Below, in pieces: positions 54,026 to 62,420 of a DNA stretch of 64,000 nucleotides. Every line of letters starts with the position of its first letter. The first letter of the stretch is position 1. The notes beneath the pieces are model-generated. The model saw nothing but the letters and a program-made list of their open reading frames with translations, was not told the origin of the DNA and ran no database searches. The DNA lies in the IMG/VR virus record IMGVR_UViG_3300046724_000152, positions 1 through 64,000 of that record. The stretch is one strand, 5' to 3'. A program made the translations under genes and the position numbers. This stretch comes from a virus.

Positions 54026-56562
54026 TGGCTCCTCGCACCAACTCGATGCGGTTGGACGATCCCTATCCTGAGGTTGTGCCGCCAGCATTGACCTTGGTGA
54101 AAGGCGAGAGCGATGAGATGGGGCCGGACTCCACCTCGTTCGAGGACGGTGCCCTCAAGATCGAGCATCCTGATGGATCGGTCACCATCGATCTGAATCC
54201 TCCGGATGAGAAGGATGATGGCCCAGAGACCACCGAGTTCGACCGCAATCTCGCGCTTAAGATGTCCGATGATGAACTCAGCAGCATCGCCTCGACGCTG
54301 ATCGAAGGCATCGACAGAGACAATCAATCCCGCTCGAAATGGTTAGAGACCAGGGCTCTTGGCATCAGTCTGTTGGGGCTGGAGCTTGAAAAGCCGAGAG
54401 CCGGAGCCGGATCCGAGTCGGCCCCCATCGAGGGCATATCAACAGTCCGCCATCCTATTCTTCTGGAGGCCACTGTTTCCTTCCAGGCCACCGCCAGGGC
54501 CGAGCTTCTCCCCGCATCTGGGCCGGTTAAGGTCCGCAACGATGCTCCATCTCCGCCAAAGGAAGTCGTTCAGCAAACCTCCGCCCAGCAACAGCTCATC
54601 GAGAGCATGCAGTCGCAGGATGAATTGGCTCAGGCGCTGGAGAAAGATCTCAATCACTATCTGACTGTGACAGCCACCGAGTATGTCCCCGACACCGACC
54701 GCATGCTGTTCTACGTTGGCTTCGGCGGCGACGGATTCAAGAAGGTCTACAACTGTCCACTGAGACGAAGGCCGGTATCCGAGTCCATCGATGCGGAAGA
54801 CCTGATCATCTCTAACACCACGACGGATATCCAGAACTCAGGCCGCATTACCCATCGCATCAAGATGCGGCCTTCGGTTCTGAAGCGCATGCAGATCATG
54901 GGGGTTTACCGGGATGTGGACCTAAGTCCCCCGGCAATAACAACGACAAGCCCCGTCGACAAGAAGATGGAGGCGATCTCCGGTGTGACCGAGGCCAACA
55001 AGCTGCCGGAAGATCGTGACTATGAAGTCTACGAGACCTACTGCGAACTTGATCTCGATGAGTTCGCCCCGAAGGGACTCAAGGGCAAGGGGCTTCCCCT
55101 GCCATACCGCGTAACTATCGAGAAAGACTCCAGGAAGATCCTCGATCTTCGTCGCAACTGGCAGGAAGACGATGAGCAGGCGCTTGCCAAGCAATTCTTC
55201 GTACAGTTTCCGTTCATTCGCGGACTGGGCTTCTACGGTATCGGCTTCATCCACCTCCTCGGCAACACCGCCAACGCCCTTACCGCCGGATGGCGCGAAG
55301 CCCTCGACGCTGGAATGTTCGCCAACTTCCCTGGCTTTATCTACAGCAAAGGCCTTGGCCGACAACTCTCCAATCAATTCCGTATCCCTCCTGGCGGCGG
55401 GATAGGTCTCGATGTCGGGCCGGGTCAGAGAATCCAGGATTCGGTCATGCCGGTCCCTTATAAAGAAGCCGGTGCTGGCTTCATCAGTCTTCTTACTCAC
55501 ATCGAAGAGACCGGCAGACGCCTTGCCTCCACCGCCGAAGTCAGTGTTGGCGAGGGCAAGCAAGACGCCCCCGTGGGCACGACCTTGGCTCTTATCGAGC
55601 AGGCATCGAAGGTCATGGATTCGGCCCACAAGCGTTTACACGCCTCCCAGGCCGAAGAGTTCAAGCTCCTGAAGTGCCGGTTCAAGGAAGATCCAGAAGC
55701 ACTCTGGCGGCATAACAAGAAGACCACCATCAAGTGGAAGAAGGATCAGTTCATCCAGGCCCTGGACGACTGCGAGCTGGTCCCGGTGGCCGATCCGAAC
55801 AACCCGACCAGCCTGCATCGCTTGGCCAAGGGTGCCATCATCAAGCAGCTTCAGGCCGCCAATCCGGCGCTTTATGACGAAGTTGCCGTCGATATGCGGG
55901 TGATGCGGATCTCCGACATCGATCCTGCTGGCCTGTTCAAGGCCTCCCCGACTCCACCCCCGCCAGATCCACGCATGGTAGCGATCCAGGAGAAGGCCAA
56001 GGCGCAAGGCCAGATGAGCCAGATCCAGCTTCTGGAGACCAGGATCAAGGCCGCGACGGCGGCTCAGGCCATCCAGGACAAGGCCCAGGATCGCGCCTCC
56101 CGCGAGAAGATCGAGGGGATGAAAATCCAGCTTGAGGGTCTCAAGATCAAGGAAGAGCAACTCATTCATGCCCATGACGCCGAGAAGGACATCATCTCCA
56201 AGATGCATGAGATGAACATGGAGCATCAGGCCCATCAGCTAGAGCTTCATAAGGGTGTGGTTGAGAAGGCTCAGGAACTACAGCACAGCGATCTGGATAA
56301 ATCCCAGGAGCTGCATCACAACGATATGGCCAAGGCCCAGGAGTTGCGTCACAGCCAGATCGATACGATGCACAGTGCTGCAACCAACCAAGCCCAGTCC
56401 GATCATGACCGCCAACTGTCCAGACAGAAGCATGATGCCGAGATGTCTCGTGCCAATGCCAAGCACGAACAGGATATGGCCCACGCCAGGGAGATGCATG
56501 CTGCGAAGCTTGAAGCTGCCAAGCAGATGGCGAAAGTTAAACCCAAAGCCAAGAAGACATGA
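54022..56562 (+). CDS. Portal protein
   Basis: An 846-residue protein following the terminase with a 4-nt overlap. The N-terminal half has KPRAGAGSESAPIEGISTVR and LPASGPVKVRNDAPSPPKEV, and the centre LTAGWREALDAGMFANFPGF and FRIPPGGGIGLDVGPGQR, typical of large podovirus-like portals. The C-terminal 170 residues are a long coiled coil (KAQELQHSDLDKSQELHHND) with repeated ELxHxDxxK units. It is probably the dodecameric DNA gate. Confidence 0.85.
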   Translation: MMAPRTNSMRLDDPYPEVVPPALTLVKGESDEMGPDSTSFEDGALKIEHPDGSVTIDLNPPDEKDDGPETTEFDRNLALKMSDDELSSIASTLIEGIDRDNQSRSKWLETRALGISLLGLELEKPRAGAGSESAPIEGISTVRHPILLEATVSFQATARAELLPASGPVKVRNDAPSPPKEVVQQTSAQQQLIESMQSQDELAQALEKDLNHYLTVTATEYVPDTDRMLFYVGFGGDGFKKVYNCPLRRRPVSESIDAEDLIISNTTTDIQNSGRITHRIKMRPSVLKRMQIMGVYRDVDLSPPAITTTSPVDKKMEAISGVTEANKLPEDRDYEVYETYCELDLDEFAPKGLKGKGLPLPYRVTIEKDSRKILDLRRNWQEDDEQALAKQFFVQFPFIRGLGFYGIGFIHLLGNTANALTAGWREALDAGMFANFPGFIYSKGLGRQLSNQFRIPPGGGIGLDVGPGQRIQDSVMPVPYKEAGAGFISLLTHIEETGRRLASTAEVSVGEGKQDAPVGTTLALIEQASKVMDSAHKRLHASQAEEFKLLKCRFKEDPEALWRHNKKTTIKWKKDQFIQALDDCELVPVADPNNPTSLHRLAKGAIIKQLQAANPALYDEVAVDMRVMRISDIDPAGLFKASPTPPPPDPRMVAIQEKAKAQGQMSQIQLLETRIKAATAAQAIQDKAQDRASREKIEGMKIQLEGLKIKEEQLIHAHDAEKDIISKMHEMNMEHQAHQLELHKGVVEKAQELQHSDLDKSQELHHNDMAKAQELRHSQIDTMHSAATNQAQSDHDRQLSRQKHDAEMSRANAKHEQDMAHAREMHAAKLEAAKQMAKVKPKAKKT

Positions 56563-56564
56563 CC

Positions 56565-56747
56565 ATGGCTCAGAACACATCTAAGTGGGGTAGAGACACC
56601 GCGCAAAAGAGATATGCCGCTGGTGGCACTGTTGATCGAGACGAACCCAAGCAGGCTGAGCAGGCTAGAGAGGCTGCTGCTAAAAGAGTGAGAAATACCA
56701 GAGCGATGCCAGATGCCTTCCCAGTCGGCGGCGAACCAAAGGAATAA
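56565..56747 (+). CDS. Small Ala/Lys-rich head protein
   Basis: A 60-residue protein: SKWGRDTAQKRYAAGGTVDR, then EQAREAAAKRVRNTRAMPDA and FPVGGEPKE. Charged and helical, coupled after the portal. Probably an internal head or connector component; unknown. Confidence 0.6.
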   Translation: MAQNTSKWGRDTAQKRYAAGGTVDRDEPKQAEQAREAAAKRVRNTRAMPDAFPVGGEPKE

Positions 56748-56749
56748 CC

Positions 56750-56962
56750 ATGGCCAAGGAACCAGAAGAAGGTCTCATCGAGCAAGCCAATGTCCCACAG
56801 ACGAGTCCTGAGTATCAGAAGCCTCAGGCCCAGGAGGACAGACACGAATCCAACTACGACAATGATGTGCCAAACAACTGGCTTCGTGGTATGGGGAAGG
56901 GCGAAGCTTGCGGTAAACCCGGCTTCGATCACGGCCCCTCAGGGAGCAGGTACGGAAAATAG
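56750..56962 (+). CDS. Small charged head-region protein
   Basis: A 70-residue protein, acidic then Gly-rich (EEGLIEQANVPQTSPEYQKP, NNWLRGMGKGEACGKPGFDH). No family recognised. Continuous with its neighbours. Confidence 0.55.
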   Translation: MAKEPEEGLIEQANVPQTSPEYQKPQAQEDRHESNYDNDVPNNWLRGMGKGEACGKPGFDHGPSGSRYGK

Positions 56963-56964
56963 CC

Positions 56965-57507
56965 ATGGCAAATCCATTTGGATCTAAGGTTAGAAGCTCC
57001 AGCGCCGCCAAGTACAAGGCAATCACCGGCAAGCCCTCGGGCGGCCAGACCTTTGCCGGTGGCTCCCAGGACTCCAGGGCCAAGGCCGCCGCCAGCGGCA
57101 AGGAGTCGAGGGAGTATAAGGTCGGGGGCAAGGTATCGCCGCCGAGCTTTGCCCGTGGTGGCCGATCCAAAGGCAAGGGCAAGGGTGGCCACAAGACTCA
57201 CATCAATATCGCCGTGGTCGCACCCCATAAGGGTGACGATGCCGGTGCTGCTGGACTGCCTCCAGGACTTCCACCGGGAGGGCCTCCAGGTTTGCCCCCA
57301 GGAGGCCCGCCCATGGCACCACCTCCTGGAATGGGACCACCGGGCATGCCTCCGCCTCCACCCGGACCGCCGGGTATGCCCCCCATGAAGCGGGGTGGTG
57401 CCGCCTATGCCAAGGGCGGCAAAGTTGGAATGAAGTCAGGTGCTGAGTCTGGCCCAGGGAGGCTTGAGAAGATTCGTGCCTATGGAGGCAATGCCAGGAA
57501 GGGCTGA
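56965..57507 (+). CDS. Pro/Gly-rich collagen-like head protein
   Basis: A 180-residue protein. Residues 90-140 are PPG/GMPP-type repeats (LPPGLPPGGPPGLPPGGPP and MAPPPGMGPPGMPPPPPGPP), recalling collagen-like or poly-proline segments. The N-terminus is Lys/Ser/Gly-rich and the end is basic (GRLEKIRAYGGNARKG). It could form flexible projections on the capsid. Confidence 0.65.
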   Translation: MANPFGSKVRSSSAAKYKAITGKPSGGQTFAGGSQDSRAKAAASGKESREYKVGGKVSPPSFARGGRSKGKGKGGHKTHINIAVVAPHKGDDAGAAGLPPGLPPGGPPGLPPGGPPMAPPPGMGPPGMPPPPPGPPGMPPMKRGGAAYAKGGKVGMKSGAESGPGRLEKIRAYGGNARKG

Positions 57508-57692
57508 TGGTTAAAACTCGATTCCACGCTCAGCTTGAGGCGAGAATAAAGGAGGCCGTGGAAAATAGGACTGTCTCGATAGCTACTGGAGGAGCCACTG
57601 ACTATGCTCATTACCGGGAGAATGTAGGTTATATCCATGGCCTACAGGATGCTCTCAAGCTCTGTGATGACATAGAAGCGGAATCTCAATAA
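57507..57692 (+). CDS. Small helical protein
   Basis: A 61-residue protein: HAQLEARIKEAVENRTVSIA then DYAHYRENVGYIHGLQDALK and CDDIEAESQ. The G-Y-I-x-G-L-x-D-A-L-x-L-C-D ending is a common pattern in small phage head-region proteins. Unknown. Confidence 0.65.
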   Translation: MVKTRFHAQLEARIKEAVENRTVSIATGGATDYAHYRENVGYIHGLQDALKLCDDIEAESQ

Positions 57693-58105
57693 TGCCCATC
57701 GTATCGTCTACGCGCGTCATCGAACTGATCTCGAACTCCAAGAATCCAAAGATGGATATCTTGAAGCATATCGGGGATCTCTCCGGCGCTAAGGTCCACT
57801 TCAATCTGGTCTTGGTGGCGACTTACATCCGCCCAGCCAAGACTTCCGGTGGCATTATCAGGCCAGACTCGAATGTTGGCGAGGACGAATGGCAGGGCAA
57901 GGTGGGCCTTGTTCTCAAACTTGGCTCCAGGGCATTCAAGGATGATAACGATTTTGAGTTCGGCGAGGACCGCGTTTCGGTGGGCGAGTGGGTGGTTTAC
58001 AAGGTTGGTGATGCCACGCCCGTCATCCTCAACGGCTATCCCTGCCGGTGGGTCAAGGACTCCAGTATCAAGATGACCGTCAAAGATCCAAACATGGTAT
58101 TTTGA
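57692..58105 (+). CDS. GroES-like (Cpn10-type) phage protein
   Basis: A 137-residue protein. VLVATYIRPAKTSGGIIRPD, EWQGKVGLVLKLGSRAFKDD and VSVGEWVVYKVGDATPVIL match the Cpn10-like pattern (x-K-T-x-GGI-I-x-P, G-K-V...G, V...GD-x-V...). It could assist GroEL in capsid folding. It lies directly before the scaffold. Confidence 0.8.
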   Translation: MPIVSSTRVIELISNSKNPKMDILKHIGDLSGAKVHFNLVLVATYIRPAKTSGGIIRPDSNVGEDEWQGKVGLVLKLGSRAFKDDNDFEFGEDRVSVGEWVVYKVGDATPVILNGYPCRWVKDSSIKMTVKDPNMVF

Positions 58106-58113
58106 GGAATCAC

Positions 58114-59067
58114 ATGGCTAAGGAACCAGTAGCGAAGGATCCCAAGCAGGGCGATCTGATCGACAAGATCGAGCTTACTGCTCCGTCCGATGCAGCGGAG
58201 ATTCCAACCCCACCGGAGCCGGAGACCCCAGAGGTCGATGAACCGGAGGCTGAAGATGCCTCTGCTGCACTGCAAAAGCAGATCGAGGCGCTGCGTAAGT
58301 CCGAAGGCATCCAGAAGGACCGGGCCGACCGTTACAGGCAGGAGGCCGAGCAGCATCAGCGGCTTGCCAACGAGCGTGGCCTTGAGGTCGAGAAATCCCG
58401 CAAGGAAAAGCTAGAGGCCGACCTGGGCACGGTCAGCACCGCTCTGAAGGCCGCGCAAGATGCGGCTGAGGCCGCCGAGCGAGACATCAGGACCGCCGAG
58501 AATAACGGCGATGTCGATCTCAAGATCGATGCTTTTAAGCGGCTCACCAAGGCCGAAAACGCTATTTATCAATATGAAAGCGGTAAGCTCGACATCGAGG
58601 AGAAGATCAAGAGCCCGCCGAAGACCGAACAACCCGTCCAGCAACAGCAGCCAGTGTTGCCGCAACGGGTGCAGAATTGGATAGCCAAGAACAAAGACCG
58701 GATCGATGAAGAGATCTGGAACGACATGAAGGCCTATCATCCGAAGATAATCAGGGCTGGCTATGCTTTTGATTCGGATGAGTATCTTGCGGACATGGAA
58801 GTCAGATTGGGATGGCGGGAACGGGAGTCCAAAGATGAGCCGGTTGTTCAGCAGCCCCAGCAAAGGACCTCCATTGTGAGTGCTCCAGTCAGCCGTGAAG
58901 CTCCATCGACCCCGAACAACGACAGGAGCAGCAGTCAGGTTAAGCTGACTCCGGCCCAGCGGGAATATGCCAAGATTGCCGGGGTGTCCGAGAAGGTCTA
59001 TGCCGAGCAACTGCAAAAGATCAACAAGATGAAGGCCAACGGCTCTTACGAGCTTAAGGGAGGCTGA
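58114..59067 (+). CDS. Scaffolding protein
   Basis: A 317-residue protein from ATG 58114. An acidic Pro-rich N-terminus (PPEPETPEVDEPEAEDASAA) leads to a long coiled coil (DRYRQEAEQHQRLANERGLE, SRKEKLEADLGTVSTALKAA, AEAAERDIRTAENNGDVDLK). The C-terminus is basic and helical (RDRSSSQVKLTPAQREYAK-like). Scaffold between portal and capsid is the usual order. Confidence 0.75.
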   Translation: MAKEPVAKDPKQGDLIDKIELTAPSDAAEIPTPPEPETPEVDEPEAEDASAALQKQIEALRKSEGIQKDRADRYRQEAEQHQRLANERGLEVEKSRKEKLEADLGTVSTALKAAQDAAEAAERDIRTAENNGDVDLKIDAFKRLTKAENAIYQYESGKLDIEEKIKSPPKTEQPVQQQQPVLPQRVQNWIAKNKDRIDEEIWNDMKAYHPKIIRAGYAFDSDEYLADMEVRLGWRERESKDEPVVQQPQQRTSIVSAPVSREAPSTPNNDRSSSQVKLTPAQREYAKIAGVSEKVYAEQLQKINKMKANGSYELKGG

Positions 59068-59069
59068 CC

Positions 59070-59642
59070 ATGGATGAGACCGAAGCCCCAGCCCCGGTGG
59101 AGAAGCGCCGTCCCGGACGACCGAAGAAGCAGCCTGTTGTCGAGCGAGAGCCGCTCCGTGAGCCAACCAAGTACAAGATGAGGGCTGCTCCCAACTGGGA
59201 GTCGGTAGACCCGAATGCCTCGGATTCTCCGGATCGGCTGAAGATCGACCCATCTTTGATCCCCGAGGGCATGTCGGCCATGTGGGTCACCGATACTGTC
59301 CTAGGGCAGGGTGTCCCTCAGCATCGCTCCAAATTCGAGCAGGGCGGCTGGACTCCAATCCATCAGTCCGACTTTGATGGCCAATTCAATGGCATGTTCA
59401 TGCCCAGAGATGCCGAAGGCGAGATCAACGTCGAGGGTCTTGTCCTGATGATGCGGCCCAAAGAACTGACGGCCAGGGCCGAGAAGGCCGACAGGCGCAG
59501 GGCTCAGGAGCAGGTTGCCATCAAGGAACAGGCTCTGACTGGTGGCGACATGCCGGGTGTCAGCCTGGATGCTCGTCATCAGAGTGCGACCAATACAAAT
59601 CGTATTCGTCGCTCTGTCGAAAGAATTGAGGTCCCGGAATAG
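59070..59642 (+). CDS. Small head protein with AT-hook-like N-terminus
   Basis: A 190-residue protein with EKRRPGRPKKQP (AT-hook-like R-R-P-G-R-P-K-K) at residues 11-22, then GWTPIHQSDFDGQFNGMFMP and LVLMMRPKELTARAEKADRR. The basic segment could bind DNA. It is followed by structured RNA before the decoration protein. Confidence 0.65.
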   Translation: MDETEAPAPVEKRRPGRPKKQPVVEREPLREPTKYKMRAAPNWESVDPNASDSPDRLKIDPSLIPEGMSAMWVTDTVLGQGVPQHRSKFEQGGWTPIHQSDFDGQFNGMFMPRDAEGEINVEGLVLMMRPKELTARAEKADRRRAQEQVAIKEQALTGGDMPGVSLDARHQSATNTNRIRRSVERIEVPE

Positions 59643-59703
59643 CGCCTCTATTGACGAGAGGCGTTATTACCCTGTAAGGCTGTTAACTCGCCTGTATAGG
59701 CGA
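59643..59703 (+). promoter_or_regulatory. Leader hairpins before the decoration gene
   Basis: CGCCTCT-ATTGACG-AGAGGCG (59643-59663) and TCGCCT-GTAT-AGGCGA (59688-59703) are two perfect stems in the gap before the TTG-started gene at 59791. They may set expression levels of head proteins or separate transcripts. Confidence 0.55.
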
Positions 59704-59790
59704 ACGGGGGCGATCCCCAAAATCTACACCTCACGCGCTGTGTGGCTTTTCCGTAGCCGGTCGATTGTGATCGTCTTAGAGGAGGCTGCA

Positions 59791-60474
59791 TTGGCCAACA
59801 CCAACAACCCATTCGGATTCCGGCAGTACGGGCAGCGTGAAGGTTCCGCGCCAACCGCCGGTATGGAACGAGCTTGGATTTCTTCGGCTTACACCAACCC
59901 GGTGTTTACCGGAGATGCGGTGGTGCGAAGCACCACGCCGAACGGGGCTCAGTATCTGGTGTCGGGCGGCAGCTCGCAGGGTACCGGAGCCACCACCCTT
60001 GGTGCATCGGTGGCCGTCAACCAGGGCATCTTCCTGGGCTGCAAGTATTACAATTCGAACGTGGGCCGCACCGTCTGGAACAGCTATTGGCCGGGGTCTG
60101 GCGCATCGGGTGACGTAGAAGTCTACGTCTGCACCAACCCGGAACAGCTTTATACGGTGCAGAGCACTTCCGGTGCGGTTCTCGGCTCTTCCAACATTGG
60201 CATGATTCTTCCGCAGTCCACGCTGCTTTCGAGCCAAGGCAATACGCTCACCGGCATCAGCAATATGACGGTCACTTCCAGTCTCGTCACCGGCCTGTCA
60301 TCTGGCGGCCAGTGGATGATCGTGGATGTGTATTCCAACGTCGCACCTCCTGGCGTCAACGGCACCTCAACGACTGCCGAGGGCCTTCAGATCGTCGTGG
60401 TGCAGCCGAACAGTGCCATGCGCCGCACTCTGTACGGTGTCGGTGGCGGCTTGGGTGTTGCTTACTCAAGCTAA
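59791..60474 (+). CDS. Head decoration-type protein
   Basis: A 227-residue protein with a TTG start at 59791 (AGAGGAGGCTGCA upstream). FGFRQYGQREGSAPTAGMER, then ISSAYTNPVFTGDAVVRSTT and IFLGCKYYNSNVGRTVWNSY. The beta-rich body and position before the major capsid suggest a decoration or head-associated protein. No catalytic motif. Confidence 0.7.
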   Translation: MANTNNPFGFRQYGQREGSAPTAGMERAWISSAYTNPVFTGDAVVRSTTPNGAQYLVSGGSSQGTGATTLGASVAVNQGIFLGCKYYNSNVGRTVWNSYWPGSGASGDVEVYVCTNPEQLYTVQSTSGAVLGSSNIGMILPQSTLLSSQGNTLTGISNMTVTSSLVTGLSSGGQWMIVDVYSNVAPPGVNGTSTTAEGLQIVVVQPNSAMRRTLYGVGGGLGVAYSS

Positions 60475-60486
60475 TAGGTTTCTTGC

Positions 60487-60527
60487 GACCCTTCTGGGTC
60501 TTAACGCCGGTCGGCAGGAAGCCGACC
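60487..60527 (+). terminator. Hairpins before the major capsid gene
   Basis: GACCC-TTCT-GGGTC (60487-60500) and GGTCGGC-AGGAA-GCCGACC (60509-60527) are stacked stems in the 90-nt gap. Without a T-run they may be partial attenuators or processing sites that let the capsid message be more stable. Confidence 0.55.
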
Positions 60528-60566
60528 ATACCCAGGAGGTGAGGTTAGGGATAAGGATGTACGGCG

Positions 60567-61481
60567 ATGCCCGTCGCACTTGGACAGATTCGTGACCTTC
60601 TGCTTCCTGGCCTCTGGGGTATCAGCGGCAAATACAACATGATCGAGCGTCAGTGGCCGAAGATCTTCCGGCAGACTGACTCCAACATGGCCCTGGAACG
60701 TCGCGCCGCGATGCGCTTCCTGGGCTTTGCTCAGCTCAAGACGGAAGGTGCCCCGACCGCATTCGACAACGGTGCCGGTCAGCGCTTCGTCTATAACGCC
60801 GAGCACTTCGAGATCGGCCTGGGTTATGCGATCACCCGCAAGGCCATTGACGACAACCTCTACAAATCAGAGTTCGGCCCGTCCAATGACGGACTCATGG
60901 AGTCCTTCAAGGAGACCGAAGAGATCTATGCCGCCAACATCTTCAACACCGGATCCACCTTCAATACTTCGGTGCAGGGTGACGGCGTGGCCTTGTTCAG
61001 CTCCTCGCATCCGACCGATGCCGGTCTGATCTCCAACCGGCCATCTCCAGATGTGGACCTGAACGAAACCTCTCTGCTCAACGCCTTGATCACCATTCGC
61101 ACCACCTGGACCGACAACGCCGGTCTGAAGATCCATGCCAGGGGCCGCAAGGTCCTGATCCCACCGAACCTGGAGCCGATTGCGCTTCGGTTGTTCCGTT
61201 CCGAGCTTCGTCCGGGGACGACCACCAACGACGTGAATGCCATCCTGGGTATGAACGATTCCTTGAAGGAAGGGTTCATGGTGTTCGACTATCTGACCTC
61301 CGGGTTTGGCTGGTTCATCCTGACTAACCATGACGGCCTGATCTTCTTCAACCGCAAGCCGTTCGAGATGGATATGTCGGTCGAGTTCACCACCGACAAC
61401 CTCCTGGTCAAGGGCTACCAGCGGTATGTGCCATCGTACTATGACTGGCGAGCCGTCTGGGGCACCTACCCGACAAGCTGA
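60567..61481 (+). CDS. Major capsid protein
   Basis: A 304-residue protein. IRDLLLPGLWGISGKYNMIE, GFAQLKTEGAPTAFDNGAGQ, ITRKAIDDNLYKSEFGPSND, ALFSSSHPTDAGLISNRPSP and LIPPNLEPIALRLFRSELRP follow the HK97-fold Mu-like head layout (F/A-x-S-x-x-H-P-x-D-x-G-x-x-S-N). It comes after scaffold and decoration genes. No protease was recognised, so maturation may not need one. Confidence 0.88.
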   Translation: MPVALGQIRDLLLPGLWGISGKYNMIERQWPKIFRQTDSNMALERRAAMRFLGFAQLKTEGAPTAFDNGAGQRFVYNAEHFEIGLGYAITRKAIDDNLYKSEFGPSNDGLMESFKETEEIYAANIFNTGSTFNTSVQGDGVALFSSSHPTDAGLISNRPSPDVDLNETSLLNALITIRTTWTDNAGLKIHARGRKVLIPPNLEPIALRLFRSELRPGTTTNDVNAILGMNDSLKEGFMVFDYLTSGFGWFILTNHDGLIFFNRKPFEMDMSVEFTTDNLLVKGYQRYVPSYYDWRAVWGTYPTS

Positions 61482-61488
61482 GGAAGTC

Positions 61489-61596
61489 ATGATCTACAAT
61501 ACGTTTCCGTTCAGGGTCTACAGCGCGGTTCAAGGTGTAACCTTCAATTGCATCTTTGTGCCGTTCGGGACCCAGGCAATAGTGACTCCGCTCTGA
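61489..61596 (+). CDS. Micro protein after the capsid gene (unlisted frame)
   Basis: A 35-residue frame found by reading: MIYNTFPFRVYSAVQGVTFN then CIFVPFGTQAIVTPL. AGGA precedes the ATG at 61489. Hydrophobic; perhaps a small head cement. Confidence 0.5.
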   Translation: MIYNTFPFRVYSAVQGVTFNCIFVPFGTQAIVTPL

Positions 61597-61609
61597 GAAG
61601 GAACAGACC

Positions 61610-61942
61610 ATGGCCCAATCCGTAACACTTGCGTCGTCAGCCGGGACGGCTGCGATAGTTCTGAACCCGGTGGCCAGGACAACCACGGTGATGTTGAGCC
61701 AGAGCGTGGCGACATCGACTGGAGTCATTCAGATCGACGTATCTCTTGACGATCCGTCGATTCCTGGCGGCCCCGCTACCACTTGGGCGTTGCTGAGTTC
61801 GGCAGCCGCGATGACTTCATCGACGGTCGGGTCTCTGATCTATACCGTCCTGACGCCGATTGCTCAGGTCAGGCTCAACTCGACGGCCAACAACACGGCC
61901 AACACCTTCACGCTCAAAGCCCTGCAATCAGTCTCGGCATAA
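61610..61942 (+). CDS. Small beta-rich head protein, paralogue A
   Basis: A 110-residue protein: SVTLASSAGTAAIVLNPVAR, VIQIDVSLDDPSIPGGPATT and VRLNSTANNTANTFTLKALQ. It resembles the protein at 62421 (STNTSPVANLNWIGGKP...LRLFSSAANNVNNGPISLKV). Probably capsid-joining or decoration proteins. Confidence 0.65.
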   Translation: MAQSVTLASSAGTAAIVLNPVARTTTVMLSQSVATSTGVIQIDVSLDDPSIPGGPATTWALLSSAAAMTSSTVGSLIYTVLTPIAQVRLNSTANNTANTFTLKALQSVSA

Positions 61943-61954
61943 CAGGAGAGATTT

Positions 61955-62212
61955 ATGGCCAATCGTCACAAGGCCCAGGCTTTTGCCAGGGGCGGCAAGC
62001 CAGCCCTCTCCTATGGCAACAAGGATGTTTCCGCCGCCGCCATGAAGGGCGGCACCAATCCCGGTATCACGCCGATCCAGAAGAAGGAGGGCGGCAAGGT
62101 CGAAGGCAAGGCCTCCGGTGGCCGGTTGGACAAGCGGGCCAGGGGCGGCAAGATCGGCAAGTTCGCCCGTGGTGGCTCGCCGTTCTCATCGGCCTCCAAA
62201 GTAAAGGGGTAG
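61955..62212 (+). CDS. Gly/Lys-rich small protein ending in a frameshift signal
   Basis: An 85-residue protein: RHKAQAFARGGKPALSYGNK then DVSAAAMKGGTNPGITPIQK and RGGKIGKFARGGSPFSSASK. It ends K-V-K-G-stop at a slippery heptamer AAAGGGG (62203-62209). Through a -1 shift it would be joined to GVGGPDSYASGGGTDHW and the gene below, a combination I associate with one single protein in related phages. Confidence 0.75.
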   Translation: MANRHKAQAFARGGKPALSYGNKDVSAAAMKGGTNPGITPIQKKEGGKVEGKASGGRLDKRARGGKIGKFARGGSPFSSASKVKG

Positions 62213-62247
62213 GTGGTCCCGACAGCTACGCATCCGGTGGCGGGACC
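62203..62247 (+). promoter_or_regulatory. Candidate -1 programmed ribosomal frameshift site
   Basis: AAAGGGG (62203-62209) is read A-AAG-GGG in zero frame, a canonical X-XXY-YYZ heptamer, directly before TAG (62210-62212). Five nt further GGTCCC (62215-62220) pairs with GGGACC (62242-62247). A -1 shift continues in frame to the stop at 62412. Confidence 0.65.
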
Positions 62248-62412
62248 GATCACTGGATGCAACATGCTGTGAAGCACAAGGGAGCCTTACGCCAAGCTGC
62301 TCATCGGGCCGGTGAAAGCACAAGCGAGTTTGCCGAGAAGCACAAGAATTCACCTGGGGTAACTGGCCGGAGGGCGAGACTGGCTCTGACCTTTGCGAAA
62401 TTCCGCCACTGA
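62213..62412 (+). CDS. -1 frame extension (or separate gene from 62257)
   Basis: The -1 frame reads GGPDSYASGGGTDHWMQHAV then KHKGALRQAAHRAGESTSEF and EKHKNSPGVTGRRARLALTF. As a stand-alone gene it would start at ATG 62257 (51 residues). The motif KHKGALR...GRRARLA is typical of phage proteins in which it follows an ARGGKI-type N-terminus, which supports fusion by frameshift. A sequencing error is the other explanation. Confidence 0.6.
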
Positions 62413-62420
62413 GGTAGCAG

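Noticed and set aside
54922-56235. Long minus-strand frames over the portal
   Set aside because: Antisense shadows of the portal reading frame.
58411-59253. 280-codon minus-strand frame over the scaffold gene
   Set aside because: Antisense to a typical scaffold protein placed correctly between portal and capsid.
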